Under the pieces are notes generated by a model. That model saw only the letters and a program-made list of their open reading frames with translations. It was not told the origin of the DNA and searched no databases. Source: Pedobacter sp. MC2016-24 (GTDB lineage Bacteria > Bacteroidota > Bacteroidia > Sphingobacteriales > Sphingobacteriaceae). Taken from it: DNA of 64,000 nucleotides. Made by a program: the position numbers and the translations under genes. Shown in pieces: positions 17,473 through 29,537 of the stretch. Each line of letters starts with the position of its first letter. Position 1 is the first letter of the stretch. The DNA is taken from positions 310,001-374,000 of the forward strand of contig NZ_JADFBX010000002.1 of NCBI RefSeq assembly GCF_015223055.1. Direction: 5' to 3'.

Positions 17473-20400
17473 TTAATGATCCAATGGGAGCGTAAACCAA
17501 AAGGTACTGCCTTTACCTTCTTTACTTTCGGCGCCGATCTGACCTTCGTGTTTCTTGATGATTTCTGCACAGATATACAATCCCAGACCCAGGCCAGAAT
17601 ATTGGAGTCCGCGTTCATCAGCACGGTAATAACGATCAAACAGGTGCGGTATCTTTTCCGCCGGAATACCGGGGCCGATGTCGCTGACTGATATCCTGGC
17701 AAATTCTTTCAGTTTTTCAATATATACGATAATCTTTGTAGACTCTGGGGCATATTTAATGGCATTGTTAACAAAGTTGACGATGACCTGTTCAATCCGG
17801 TCTTTATCGGCATTAATTTCCAGCTCAAGATCGCCAGTAGTCTCAATAGTATAAGCGCCTGCTAAACGTACATGGCTGCAGCAGTTTTCCACCATCTCAG
17901 CAATTTTAAAGTTGCCCTTATTGAGGTGTAATTGGCCATGGTTGATCCGGCTTGCATTTAATAAGTCCTCTACAAGAATACTTACTTTATCCAGGCTGCG
18001 GTTCGACAGTTCAATCATATTGCTCAACAAGGCAGGTGATGGATTGTCTTTCATACGGTGAATGAGTTGTAAGGAGGCTTTTAAACTGGTTATAGGTGTT
18101 TTGAGCTCATGGCTGGCAATGCTGATGAAATCATCTTTTTGACGCATTAATTCTACTGTTGCCTCATCCAGTAATTTCTGCCTGGTAATGTCTAATGAAG
18201 TTCCTACAAACCGATTTGCAATTCCTTGCTTATTAAAATAAGCTTTCCCTTTAAACCTGATCCATTTTAATTTATTGTCAGCCGTTGCTGCCGTACGGAA
18301 CTCCTGATCATATTCACCCCCATTTATCCTTTTTAATGCCCTTTTTAGATCTACATCTACCTTTTGAGCATCATCAGGATGGAGCATGTCAATAAATTGC
18401 GTATAATTAATTTGCTGTTCAGGCAGTACGCCAAACAATTGTTTACATCGGTTATCCCAAATCAGCTCTCCTGTTAATGGATTGTAGTCCCAGGTGCCCA
18501 ATCCCGTAGACTCAATGGCCAGTTTTAATCTTTCTTTACTTTCCTGAAATAACATTTCTACAGCTGCCAGCCCTTCTTCCACTTTGCGCTTATCCGTAAT
18601 GTCTTCAATAGACAACAAGATCAGGTCGTCCAGTTGCCGGGTATTGAGCCACATTACCCTTCGGCCTATATTTGGGAAAACATGTGTGACTTCATAATCG
18701 GCGAGGGATTTTTTTTCTGGAAGGATACCCTCCAGTAAAACTCTGAGCGCGGGTATGTCCCATTGATGGTTGCCAAGTTCATAAAATAATTTACCTTCTG
18801 TTTCTTTAGCGCTCACTTTAAATTTAGCGTAAAAGCCGTCTGTAGCCCGTTTTACTTTGAGGTCTTTGTCCAATATAATCAATGGATCGCGAATGGTATT
18901 GATGATGGCTTCGGTATAAATCCGGGCATTGTTCAATTGTTCATTTCGATCAACCAGTTCATTGTTGATGATCGTAATTTCTTCATTGGTACTTTGAAGT
19001 TCTTCTTTAGAGGTCTCTAATTCTTCATTTAAACTTTGCAGTTCCTCGCTACCAGACAGGAGTTCTTGATTTACACTGATGAGTTCCTCATTAATAGCTT
19101 CCTGTTCTTCGGTGATCGCGGTCATATCCGTACGGGATTGCAGGAGTTCATTTTCTAATTGACTGATCCGTAAATCCCTGGGGTCTGGAAGTTTATGATC
19201 TCCAGATGCCGTGAAGATTTTTTCCAGTCCCGGAATCATGCCCTTTTTAAATAAAACCAGGTAGTGTGTATCTCCGGCATCGTTTAAAGGACTAACTTCG
19301 ATGTCTACGTAGTCTTGTTTCTCATTGATTGTAAATACAATACCTTCTTTTTTTGCCGGTCCGTTCGTTTTTTTAACCTGATGCAATAAATTTCGCAGTT
19401 CGAAGGTTAGGCCTATGCGAGCCATTTTTAATAAGTTTAAACTGGCCTTTCCTGGTGAAAGAGAAAGCCATTGATCTGTAACACCACGAAACTGGATGAT
19501 ATCGAACTGTTCGTCAACCAATACACCTGCCGGGGTATAATTGCTTAATATCAATTCGTCGGCAATTTTATAAATATCTGCTTTTCCGGTCTTTTTAGGA
19601 ATGGGCTGGTCGAGGGTTTTGAAGTTTTGTTCGCTGCCAACAGATGTTACCTGCATAAACCTTCCACGTGTGCCATTTCGTCTGAAGATTTTGGTGCTGT
19701 TGTTATAGGCTGCAAAAAGGTCGGTATTTTTGCCGATGCTTTCTGATTTTCCGAGCATTAGAAAACCTTGTTCAGTCAGCGAATAATGAAAAGTAGTAAG
19801 CGCTCTTTTTTGAAGCACAGGTTCCAGGTAAATGAGTACATTTCTACAACTGATCAGATCTACTCTTGAAAATGGCGGGTCTTTCAGTAAGTTGTGATGT
19901 GCAAATACGCACATATCGCGGATGGCTTTGTTTACCTGGAAACTGCCATCTATCCTTGTGAAAAACTGATCCAATCTGGAAATTGAAAGTCCTTCCAGAT
20001 CTGTTGGTCTGTAAAGACCGGTTCTGGCTTTGGCTATGGCGGTTTCGGAAATGTCGGTCGCAAAAATCTGGATTTTCATAGCAGCCGTTTTATCGCCCAG
20101 TTGCTCCTGCAGGCAGATGGCCATAGAATAGGCTTCTTCACCGGTAGCACAGCCGGCAATCCAGATGCGCAAGGGCTCATTGCCATCTTTTTGTTGCATC
20201 AATGCTGGTAAAATGTTATCATAAAGCATTTCAAAGCTGGCTGGGTCCCTGAAAAAATGAGTAACTGAAATGAGCATGTCATTATACAGCGCATCCTGCT
20301 CCGATTTATTTTCACGCAGATAACCAAGGTAATCTGCCGGACTTTGCTGATCGTTTAGCGCCATACGCCTTACAATTCTCCTTTTTAGGGTGCTGGGCTT

Positions 20401-21123
20401 GTAATATGTAAAATCCACCCCTCTACGAACCCGAAGTATAGTTAATAGTTGCTTGAAGATTTCTTCATCCTGTTGCGATGCGACTACAGATTTAGATGAT
20501 TCTATTTTTTTTGCATTAAAAGGATGGTTGATTGTCATTAAGTGCTCGGCAATCTGATCAGGCGGCAGGATGAAATCTACTGATCCGGAGCTGATTGCAC
20601 TGGAAGGCATGCCATCATATTCTGCAGAGGATGTATCTTGAGCGAAGGTGATTCCCCCATAAGCTTTAATGGTGTCTAAACCTAGGGTGCCATCAGTTAA
20701 AGTTCCTGATAATATTATGCCAATGGCATAGCTTTGGTGTACAACAGCAAGTGAAGAGAAAAATAGATCAATGATTTTAACCCGATGGTGTTTTTCATCC
20801 AGTGGGACGAGTTTAAGTACACCGTCGGTGGCTGTCACTATTTTATTCACCGGAATAATGTATAGATTATCTGGCTCCAGGTGGATGTTGTCAGTAATTA
20901 GATGAACCGGAATTTTGGATATTTTTTTTAGAATTTCGGGTAAACTGCTTTCGTTTGTTGGGCTTAGATGTTGCACAAATACATAGGCCATTCCTGAATG
21001 TTCAGGTAATGCCTGTAAAAATTGCTTTATCGCCTTTAATCCGCCAGCTGATGCTCCGATTCCAACAATTGGAAATTGAGCTGGCGAAACACGCTCATCT
21101 TCAGTGCCTTTTATTTTATTCAT
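17473..21123 (-). CDS. CheB-CheR-PAS hybrid sensor histidine kinase
   Basis: A 1216-residue cytoplasmic signalling fusion. In order it has a CheB-type methylesterase (GIGASAGGLKAIKQFL near 25, VFVQHLSP, LSGTLTDGTLG); CheR-type methyltransferase (KRRIVRRM, WIAGCATGEEAYSMA near 324, SCRNVLIYLEPVLQKRA); a long Glu/Leu-rich signalling helix (about 660-730); two PAS domains (about 740-835 and 855-975); and HisKA plus HATPase (H-box ASHELKTPITSLKASL near 1006, N-box NFVNNAIKYAPE, G-boxes SDIGPGIP and GLGLGLYICAEII). The Met at 21123 is chosen over one 17 codons upstream because the family starts just before the CheB domain. No transmembrane segment, response regulator or chemoreceptor gene is nearby, so the input and partner are unknown. 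Confidence 0.93.
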   Translation of the reverse strand: MNKIKGTEDERVSPAQFPIVGIGASAGGLKAIKQFLQALPEHSGMAYVFVQHLSPTNESSLPEILKKISKIPVHLITDNIHLEPDNLYIIPVNKIVTATDGVLKLVPLDEKHHRVKIIDLFFSSLAVVHQSYAIGIILSGTLTDGTLGLDTIKAYGGITFAQDTSSAEYDGMPSSAISSGSVDFILPPDQIAEHLMTINHPFNAKKIESSKSVVASQQDEEIFKQLLTILRVRRGVDFTYYKPSTLKRRIVRRMALNDQQSPADYLGYLRENKSEQDALYNDMLISVTHFFRDPASFEMLYDNILPALMQQKDGNEPLRIWIAGCATGEEAYSMAICLQEQLGDKTAAMKIQIFATDISETAIAKARTGLYRPTDLEGLSISRLDQFFTRIDGSFQVNKAIRDMCVFAHHNLLKDPPFSRVDLISCRNVLIYLEPVLQKRALTTFHYSLTEQGFLMLGKSESIGKNTDLFAAYNNSTKIFRRNGTRGRFMQVTSVGSEQNFKTLDQPIPKKTGKADIYKIADELILSNYTPAGVLVDEQFDIIQFRGVTDQWLSLSPGKASLNLLKMARIGLTFELRNLLHQVKKTNGPAKKEGIVFTINEKQDYVDIEVSPLNDAGDTHYLVLFKKGMIPGLEKIFTASGDHKLPDPRDLRISQLENELLQSRTDMTAITEEQEAINEELISVNQELLSGSEELQSLNEELETSKEELQSTNEEITIINNELVDRNEQLNNARIYTEAIINTIRDPLIILDKDLKVKRATDGFYAKFKVSAKETEGKLFYELGNHQWDIPALRVLLEGILPEKKSLADYEVTHVFPNIGRRVMWLNTRQLDDLILLSIEDITDKRKVEEGLAAVEMLFQESKERLKLAIESTGLGTWDYNPLTGELIWDNRCKQLFGVLPEQQINYTQFIDMLHPDDAQKVDVDLKRALKRINGGEYDQEFRTAATADNKLKWIRFKGKAYFNKQGIANRFVGTSLDITRQKLLDEATVELMRQKDDFISIASHELKTPITSLKASLQLIHRMKDNPSPALLSNMIELSNRSLDKVSILVEDLLNASRINHGQLHLNKGNFKIAEMVENCCSHVRLAGAYTIETTGDLELEINADKDRIEQVIVNFVNNAIKYAPESTKIIVYIEKLKEFARISVSDIGPGIPAEKIPHLFDRYYRADERGLQYSGLGLGLYICAEIIKKHEGQIGAESKEGKGSTFWFTLPLDH

Positions 21124-21311
21124 GTAATTTGTTAAAAATATGTGATCGGCAGCAGAAGAAAAATTGACGAACAAGTATGCTACTTATTTAACCGGAAATA
21201 AATACCTTTTAAAGGTAGAGCTATTTGAATGGGAATCAAAGTGTTATTTGGTTCAATTTTGGTTTAGTTTTTGTATTGCCTTTTTAATCTAAAATTCAAA
21301 ATGGATATGTT

Positions 21312-21587
21312 ATGATTAAAGTACTGAAACTTCAGAAAGCGGTATACGTCATTTTACTTGGTGTAATCGGGTTGATTGCTTATCAAATAATGAGCATGAA
21401 CAAAATACAATCCAGCATATATGTATTGCAACTGTCTGGCCTGCTTTTCTTAATCGGCTCCTTATGGTTGATCTATCCAATCTTATTTGCCAAAAAGATC
21501 AATGATGAAGAAGTGCAACTTGATCCGGAGAAACATCCCAAAGTTGCAGATCCAGTTACATCAGCCCAGCCATCAGTGGATCAGTAA
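21312..21587 (+). CDS. Small two-helix membrane protein, unknown function
   Basis: A 91-residue protein with two hydrophobic segments (about 10-25, VYVILLGVIGLIAYQIM, and 38-57, LQLSGLLFLIGSLWLIYPIL) and an acidic soluble tail. The short loop and hydrophilic tail look like a genuine membrane protein. The gene starts with ATG 189 bases from the divergent kinase start. Its 3' end overlaps the 3' end of the phospholipase C gene by 32 bases, tail to tail. No family was recognised. Confidence 0.65.
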   Translation: MIKVLKLQKAVYVILLGVIGLIAYQIMSMNKIQSSIYVLQLSGLLFLIGSLWLIYPILFAKKINDEEVQLDPEKHPKVADPVTSAQPSVDQ

Positions 21588-23901
21588 TCGAGTCCTCACC
21601 GGTTTCTACGTGCCCGGCATATTGCCTGGAAAACTGAGAATGGTTTAGAACTACTACTGTGAAATCGTACCAACTACTGCTATTTTTTAGGTTCATTGTA
21701 ATTTTTGCTTTGCCACCAGGCTTTAATGCGATCTGCTGTTCGGACTGCTTATAAGCATTATCGGTAACCTTCAGCTTAATTTCTCTATCTCCATTGTTTT
21801 CCAACAACAGTTCAATATTTCCCGTTAGCTTTTTAGTAACCAGTCCGGCTGCTTCATAACCACAGGCTAGACTTAAATCCGGATCTTCTTTGTCGCCCTT
21901 AAATCGGCGGAAAAAACCATTGGCTGCGGCTACAGTTAAATCATATTGATCTTGTTGAAAATTATTTAAAAGCAACTGTTCTTTCAGTTGATCTCCGGTG
22001 ATTAATGCATAATTCCATGTTTTACCAGCAAGACCTTTGTAGTTCTGATTGGTGTACATGTTGAATGCTGCGCCAGTGGGAACGATCTTTTGTCCGAAGT
22101 TTCCCTTTCCAGTGGAAAGTAGCAATTCGATGTGTTTTCCCGATTTGTCGAGTTTACATTCGACATAGAGCTGATAGGGTAATGCGCATGCCGGTTTTGT
22201 ACCCGATTCCTGTTTAGGCAAATAAGACCGTGTTTTGATCTCTTCTGGTGTCAATGGGGTCGGCTTAACCTGGGGCGGTTTATTTTTCGCATTGTTGATA
22301 TTGGTAATGACCTGCTCCCGGTTTAGCAAAGCTGGAATGCCTATGGCGTCTTCTTTTGCTGGCCTGAAAACAGAGGTCAGGTCACCACATATGGCTCTCC
22401 GCCAGCTACTGATGTTCTTGCTTCTGATCTGTTTTCCGGTTTTTTTACCCAGGAAATGCTCTAAAAACATCAGGCAGGAGGTATGGTCAAATACCTGTGA
22501 ATTTACATAGCCACCTTTGCTCCAGGGTGAGGCGACCAGCATAGGCACCCGATAGCCTAAGCCTATCGGACTATCTTTTTTATTTTCATAATCTGCAGAA
22601 ACGTCAATTTTGGTTGAGACCTTTCCTGTATCTGCGGCATTCGGTTTAGGTACTACATAAGGAGGCATGTGGTCAAAATAACCATCATTCTCATCGTAAG
22701 TCAGGATGAAAATGGTCTTCTTCCATACCTCCGGATCTTTGGTTAGGATATCTATAGCCTCAGACACGTACCAGGTTCCGTATAATGGAGAGCTGGTATG
22801 GTCTGAGAAGCGTTCAGGTGCCACCAGCCAGGATACGGTAGGCAATTTACCCCCATCTACATCCTTACGAAACTGATAAAAAATATCGTTTTTGGGGATG
22901 TTCATGGTTTGCGCTGCTCCATTGTCATCTTTGTAGGAAAAGGGTTCCAGTGCCAGGTAATCCTTCGGCGCATTGATATTGGTAGCGAAAGCTTTATCAA
23001 TCAGGTTTTTCTCCCGTTTGGACAGCTTATTGTATTTTTCGGTTACCTGAGCGGCACTGAGTTTCGTATTGCTGTTCTGGTCGCCATTTTTTCTAAAATA
23101 TTCTGATAGCTTTACGTTATATCTTTTTACGTATTCAATGGCATTGTCTCCATAATTGCCCAGCCATTGGTCCGTCTCTTCAGGTAAATCTGCAGTCCAC
23201 ACTTCATTTTGATAAATCTTCCAGCTGATGTTGTGGTCTTCCAGAATTTCCGGAAAAGTTTCCCAATCCACATACACGTCTTTTCTGGATTCTGCCTGGG
23301 CGTTGTTTACCGCAGCTACGGCTGTTCCATTTTGTTCAGGCCGTATAGTGCCCGACCAGAAAAATAGCCGGTTGGGCGTAGTGCCGGTCAGTGAAGAACA
23401 GAAGTGATGATCACAAATGGTAAAAGCATCAGCCATGGCATAATAGAAGGGGATGTCATGCCTGTCGTAATAACCCAGGCACATCGATGTTTTTACAGGA
23501 ACCCATTTGTCGTACCGACCTTTATTACGTGCAGCGACCTGGTCGTTCCAGGAATGTGGAAGTCCGCCTTGCCAGGTAATTTTTGTTTTATTGATGTCGA
23601 CATGAAAAGGCGCATAACTTTTGCCGGCATCATCTTTTTGAACCCATACTTTTTCTCCGTCGGGTTTGATAAAAGCCCGGGGATCGTTAAACCCCCTTAC
23701 CCCTTTCATTTTTCCAAACATATGATCAAAAGAACGGTTTTCCTGCATTAAAAATACCACATGTTCTGCATCGTAAAAGGTTGATCCCGGCTTGGCGCTA
23801 ATGGCCATGGCTTTTTGAATGGACATGGGAATCACATTTGGCAAACTGGCGGCACCGGTTAGGATGGCTGCTTTCTTTAGAAAATCTCTTCTACTGCTCA
23901 T
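21556..23901 (-). CDS. Phosphocholine-specific phospholipase C, Tat-exported
   Basis: Hydrolyses phosphatidylcholine-type lipids to diacylglycerol and phosphocholine, outside the cytoplasm. The 781-residue protein begins with a twin-arginine signal (SRRDFLKKAA...PMSIQKAMA). The phosphoesterase domain (PF04185 type) has VVFLMQENRSFDHMFGKMKG, HHFCSSLTGTTPNRLFF, TYDENDGYFDHMPP and GLGYRVPMLVASPWSKGG. The C-terminal part has two small beta domains of the DUF756 kind and the family ending ETGEDSITDPLM. A paralogue lies at 56501. It is divergent from the SNF2 gene. The lipid head-group preference is from the family, not proven here. Confidence 0.93.
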   Translation of the reverse strand: MSSRRDFLKKAAILTGAASLPNVIPMSIQKAMAISAKPGSTFYDAEHVVFLMQENRSFDHMFGKMKGVRGFNDPRAFIKPDGEKVWVQKDDAGKSYAPFHVDINKTKITWQGGLPHSWNDQVAARNKGRYDKWVPVKTSMCLGYYDRHDIPFYYAMADAFTICDHHFCSSLTGTTPNRLFFWSGTIRPEQNGTAVAAVNNAQAESRKDVYVDWETFPEILEDHNISWKIYQNEVWTADLPEETDQWLGNYGDNAIEYVKRYNVKLSEYFRKNGDQNSNTKLSAAQVTEKYNKLSKREKNLIDKAFATNINAPKDYLALEPFSYKDDNGAAQTMNIPKNDIFYQFRKDVDGGKLPTVSWLVAPERFSDHTSSPLYGTWYVSEAIDILTKDPEVWKKTIFILTYDENDGYFDHMPPYVVPKPNAADTGKVSTKIDVSADYENKKDSPIGLGYRVPMLVASPWSKGGYVNSQVFDHTSCLMFLEHFLGKKTGKQIRSKNISSWRRAICGDLTSVFRPAKEDAIGIPALLNREQVITNINNAKNKPPQVKPTPLTPEEIKTRSYLPKQESGTKPACALPYQLYVECKLDKSGKHIELLLSTGKGNFGQKIVPTGAAFNMYTNQNYKGLAGKTWNYALITGDQLKEQLLLNNFQQDQYDLTVAAANGFFRRFKGDKEDPDLSLACGYEAAGLVTKKLTGNIELLLENNGDREIKLKVTDNAYKQSEQQIALKPGGKAKITMNLKNSSSWYDFTVVVLNHSQFSRQYAGHVETGEDSITDPLMAGLM

Positions 23902-23924
23902 GTGGTAATTTGCTTGGTTTGTTT

Positions 23925-23932
23925 CAAAAGTA
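23925..23932 (-). promoter_or_regulatory. Possible -7 promoter box for phospholipase C
   Basis: TACTTTTG on the minus strand fits TAnnTTTG, 24 bases before the phospholipase start codon. No -33 TTG is visible upstream, so this is weak. Confidence 0.25.
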
Positions 23933-23945
23933 ATAAGATTGCCGA

Positions 23946-27347
<3,402 letters not shown>

Positions 27348-27472
27348 ATAAAATGCACCTGTGCGTACTGTGGGCGGTATTGTGATTTTCCGGATATGGG
27401 CAGACGATTTGAAAACAGATTTGGTAATGTCTTAAAATAGATGGAAATTACTTATACCAAATACGTTTAGAT

Positions 27473-27853
27473 ATGAAAAAAGTAACAGGCCTTGGCGGCG
27501 TATTTTTTAAATGCGATGATGCGAAAGGTATGAACGAATGGTATGCCAAAAACCTTGGATTGGCGACCAGCGAATATGGCGCAACGTTTGAATGGCTGGA
27601 GGCCGATGATCCATCGAAAAAAGGAACGACGGCCTGGTGTACCTTTCCAAAGGACACCAAATATTTCGATCCCTCTACTAAGCCTTTTATGATCAATTAC
27701 CGGGTGGAAAATATTGTTTTGCTGGTAGACGAACTAAAAAAGGACAGCGTAACCATTATTGATGAGATTGTGGAATACGACTATGGTAAATTTGTACATA
27801 TACTGGATCCGGAAGGGAATGTGATTGAGCTTTGGGAACCCAAAGATGATTAG
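27473..27853 (+). CDS. VOC-family (glyoxalase/bleomycin-resistance fold) protein
   Basis: A 126-residue one-domain protein of the vicinal oxygen chelate superfamily. It starts MKKVTGLGGVFFKCDDAKGMNEWYAKNLGL and ends with the typical FVHILDPEGNVIELWEPKDD. The metal-binding Glu near the C-terminus is present; the other metal ligands cannot be placed with certainty. The family holds metal-dependent dioxygenases, isomerases and resistance proteins, so the function stays open. It is monocistronic, with a hairpin right after the stop. Confidence 0.9.
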   Translation: MKKVTGLGGVFFKCDDAKGMNEWYAKNLGLATSEYGATFEWLEADDPSKKGTTAWCTFPKDTKYFDPSTKPFMINYRVENIVLLVDELKKDSVTIIDEIVEYDYGKFVHILDPEGNVIELWEPKDD

Positions 27854-27866
27854 GTTATCAATAGTT

Positions 27867-27893
27867 GCGGGCATAAGTATGTCTTATACCCGC
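27867..27893. terminator. Probable bidirectional terminator between convergent genes
   Basis: 11-bp arms (27867-27877 with 27883-27893) with one mismatch and a 5-base loop, lying between the VOC stop and the phosphoesterase stop. No clear T-run follows on either side. Confidence 0.45.
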
Positions 27894-27899
27894 CATTGA

Positions 27900-29465
27900 C
27901 TATTCTTCAATAATATAACTGTGTTTTTGTGTAAATGTACGGTTATACATGTCTGTTGCACTTACGGTTAGGGTATGTTTTCCTGCCGGTAGATTACTGG
28001 TTAAAGTAGCCTTCCATAAATGTGTGCTTTTTGCCGGGTTTGAAGGGCGCCTGGCTTTTTTTGTTTTATCGGTAATGCTTTTCCAGGTAGCTACCTCGGC
28101 CAGATAAAAAGGATCAAATTCTGTGGTGTGCTCCAGGTTTTTCCATGCTGAGTCATCTATCCTGTATTTAACCTGATCATTTTTACCCCCTGTGTAAAAA
28201 TTCACGTAAACATAGGCCAGGCTATCGCTATTCTTTTTGAGCTTTTCAGGTGCGGTAATTCTCATTTGCTCTGCAACATCTTTACCCGCAACTTTATAAT
28301 CAATTACATACTGGTTCCCTTTAAAATGAATAAATCCATATCCTTTAGGTGTTCCATCCCGCATGGTAGAGACAGGTATCCCATTCTTGTCGCTAAGGCC
28401 AGAGTAGAAATCGCCGGAGGCTGTGCCGATGTTGAAATGATGATGCGGTTTGTCCTGTAACCACTCTGTACCTTTTACATAAAAGTCTTGTCGTTGCATG
28501 TGTGTATGTGCTGATATGGTCAGCGTATTTGGAAAGTCCCTGAGCATTTCAAATAAACTTTTTCTGGTTGCAGTGCTGAATAGAAATTCCGGTTCGCTCA
28601 ATGGGATGTGCATGGTCATGACCACCAGGTAATCTTTTGGAACATATTTCAGATCGTTCTCTACAAATTTTAATTGATCCGCTCTTAAGCCACCGTAATA
28701 ACCATGGCCATCACGGGGATCTGGAAATAAAACATCATCCAATACAATAAAGTGTACTTTGCCATAATTAAATGCGTAAGTAGTTGGGCCAAAGTGGGCT
28801 TCGAAGGACTCGTCTGAGAGGGAATCGGTAGTTGCATCGGCGTTATAATCGTGATTGCCCATCATGTTATACCAGGGGATGCCAACACGCTTAACGGCTG
28901 CGGTATAGGCAGGGAAAAGATCGAGTTTATCACCAACCTCATCACCCATGCTTAAGCCGAATGATACGTTTTTAATACCTTCAACTTCGCTTATTACATC
29001 TTTGATGAAGTAATCAACTTGTTCCATAGTGTAAACTTGTGGATCCCCAAAAATAAGGGCAGTATAGTTGTCTTTTTCAGCAGCAGGCTGCAGTGCGAAA
29101 TCAATAGATTTGGGCAGGGGACCGGTTGGCGCTACCCCTTTGTATTTGAGTACTGGTGAGCCTTTCGGTTTATGAATGTAAAAATATTGGGGTAGATTGT
29201 CAGCATTGAGTGGTACCTGATAACCTGTAGGTTTGATGACACTGATGATGTTGTCATTGCCAATGGGTAGCTGGTAAAAGCCTTTGCTGTCTGTACGGGC
29301 CACTTCCTGGCCGTTGGTTACCGATACATAGGCAATGCCTTTTTCGGTTTTGTCTTTTTTGCCATTTTTATTGGCATCAGCAAAAACGTAACCGGAAACT
29401 GTGGATTGGGCGTGTAAGTATGTGGAGGCCATTAAGGTGAGGGCCAGTAAACTGAATTTTTTCAT
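27900..29465 (-). CDS. Calcineurin-like phosphoesterase with N- and C-terminal beta domains
   Basis: A secreted metallophosphoesterase of 521 residues. The signal peptide MKKFSLLALTLMASTYLHAQ is followed by a beta-sandwich (about 22-110, VSGYVFADANKNGKKDKTEKGI), then the catalytic domain with metal motifs FGDPQVYTMEQ, SMGDEVGD, MGNHDYNAD, MTMHIPLSEP and SAHTHMQRQ. A C-terminal beta domain ends at 521. This matches the MetallophosN / Metallophos / MetallophosC layout common in Bacteroidota. The metal-ligand residues look complete. The substrate is unknown (phosphate monoester or diester). It follows the SusCD operon but is separated from it by a terminator. Confidence 0.92.
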   Translation of the reverse strand: MKKFSLLALTLMASTYLHAQSTVSGYVFADANKNGKKDKTEKGIAYVSVTNGQEVARTDSKGFYQLPIGNDNIISVIKPTGYQVPLNADNLPQYFYIHKPKGSPVLKYKGVAPTGPLPKSIDFALQPAAEKDNYTALIFGDPQVYTMEQVDYFIKDVISEVEGIKNVSFGLSMGDEVGDKLDLFPAYTAAVKRVGIPWYNMMGNHDYNADATTDSLSDESFEAHFGPTTYAFNYGKVHFIVLDDVLFPDPRDGHGYYGGLRADQLKFVENDLKYVPKDYLVVMTMHIPLSEPEFLFSTATRKSLFEMLRDFPNTLTISAHTHMQRQDFYVKGTEWLQDKPHHHFNIGTASGDFYSGLSDKNGIPVSTMRDGTPKGYGFIHFKGNQYVIDYKVAGKDVAEQMRITAPEKLKKNSDSLAYVYVNFYTGGKNDQVKYRIDDSAWKNLEHTTEFDPFYLAEVATWKSITDKTKKARRPSNPAKSTHLWKATLTSNLPAGKHTLTVSATDMYNRTFTQKHSYIIEE

Positions 29466-29483
29466 CTGCAGGTGTTGGTTGTG

Positions 29484-29516
29484 AAAAACCCACCATGAAA
29501 GACTTCATGATGGGTT
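29484..29516 (-). terminator. Terminator of the SusC/SusD-peptidase operon
   Basis: 13-bp arms (29487-29499 with 29504-29516, one mismatch) with a 4-base loop, followed on the minus strand by TTTTT. It lies between the last lipoprotein gene and the phosphoesterase start. Confidence 0.75.
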
Positions 29517-29537
29517 ACGCTGTTTAAAATAGGTAGA

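Noticed and set aside
17271..17702. A 143-codon open frame on the minus strand over the kinase C-terminus
   Set aside because: It overlaps the histidine kinase ATPase domain in another frame, has a low-complexity composition and no domain; it is a shadow.
21124..21174. N-terminal extension of the hybrid kinase (17 codons, start at 21174)
   Set aside because: The extension has no family support; the Met at 21123 just precedes the CheB domain.
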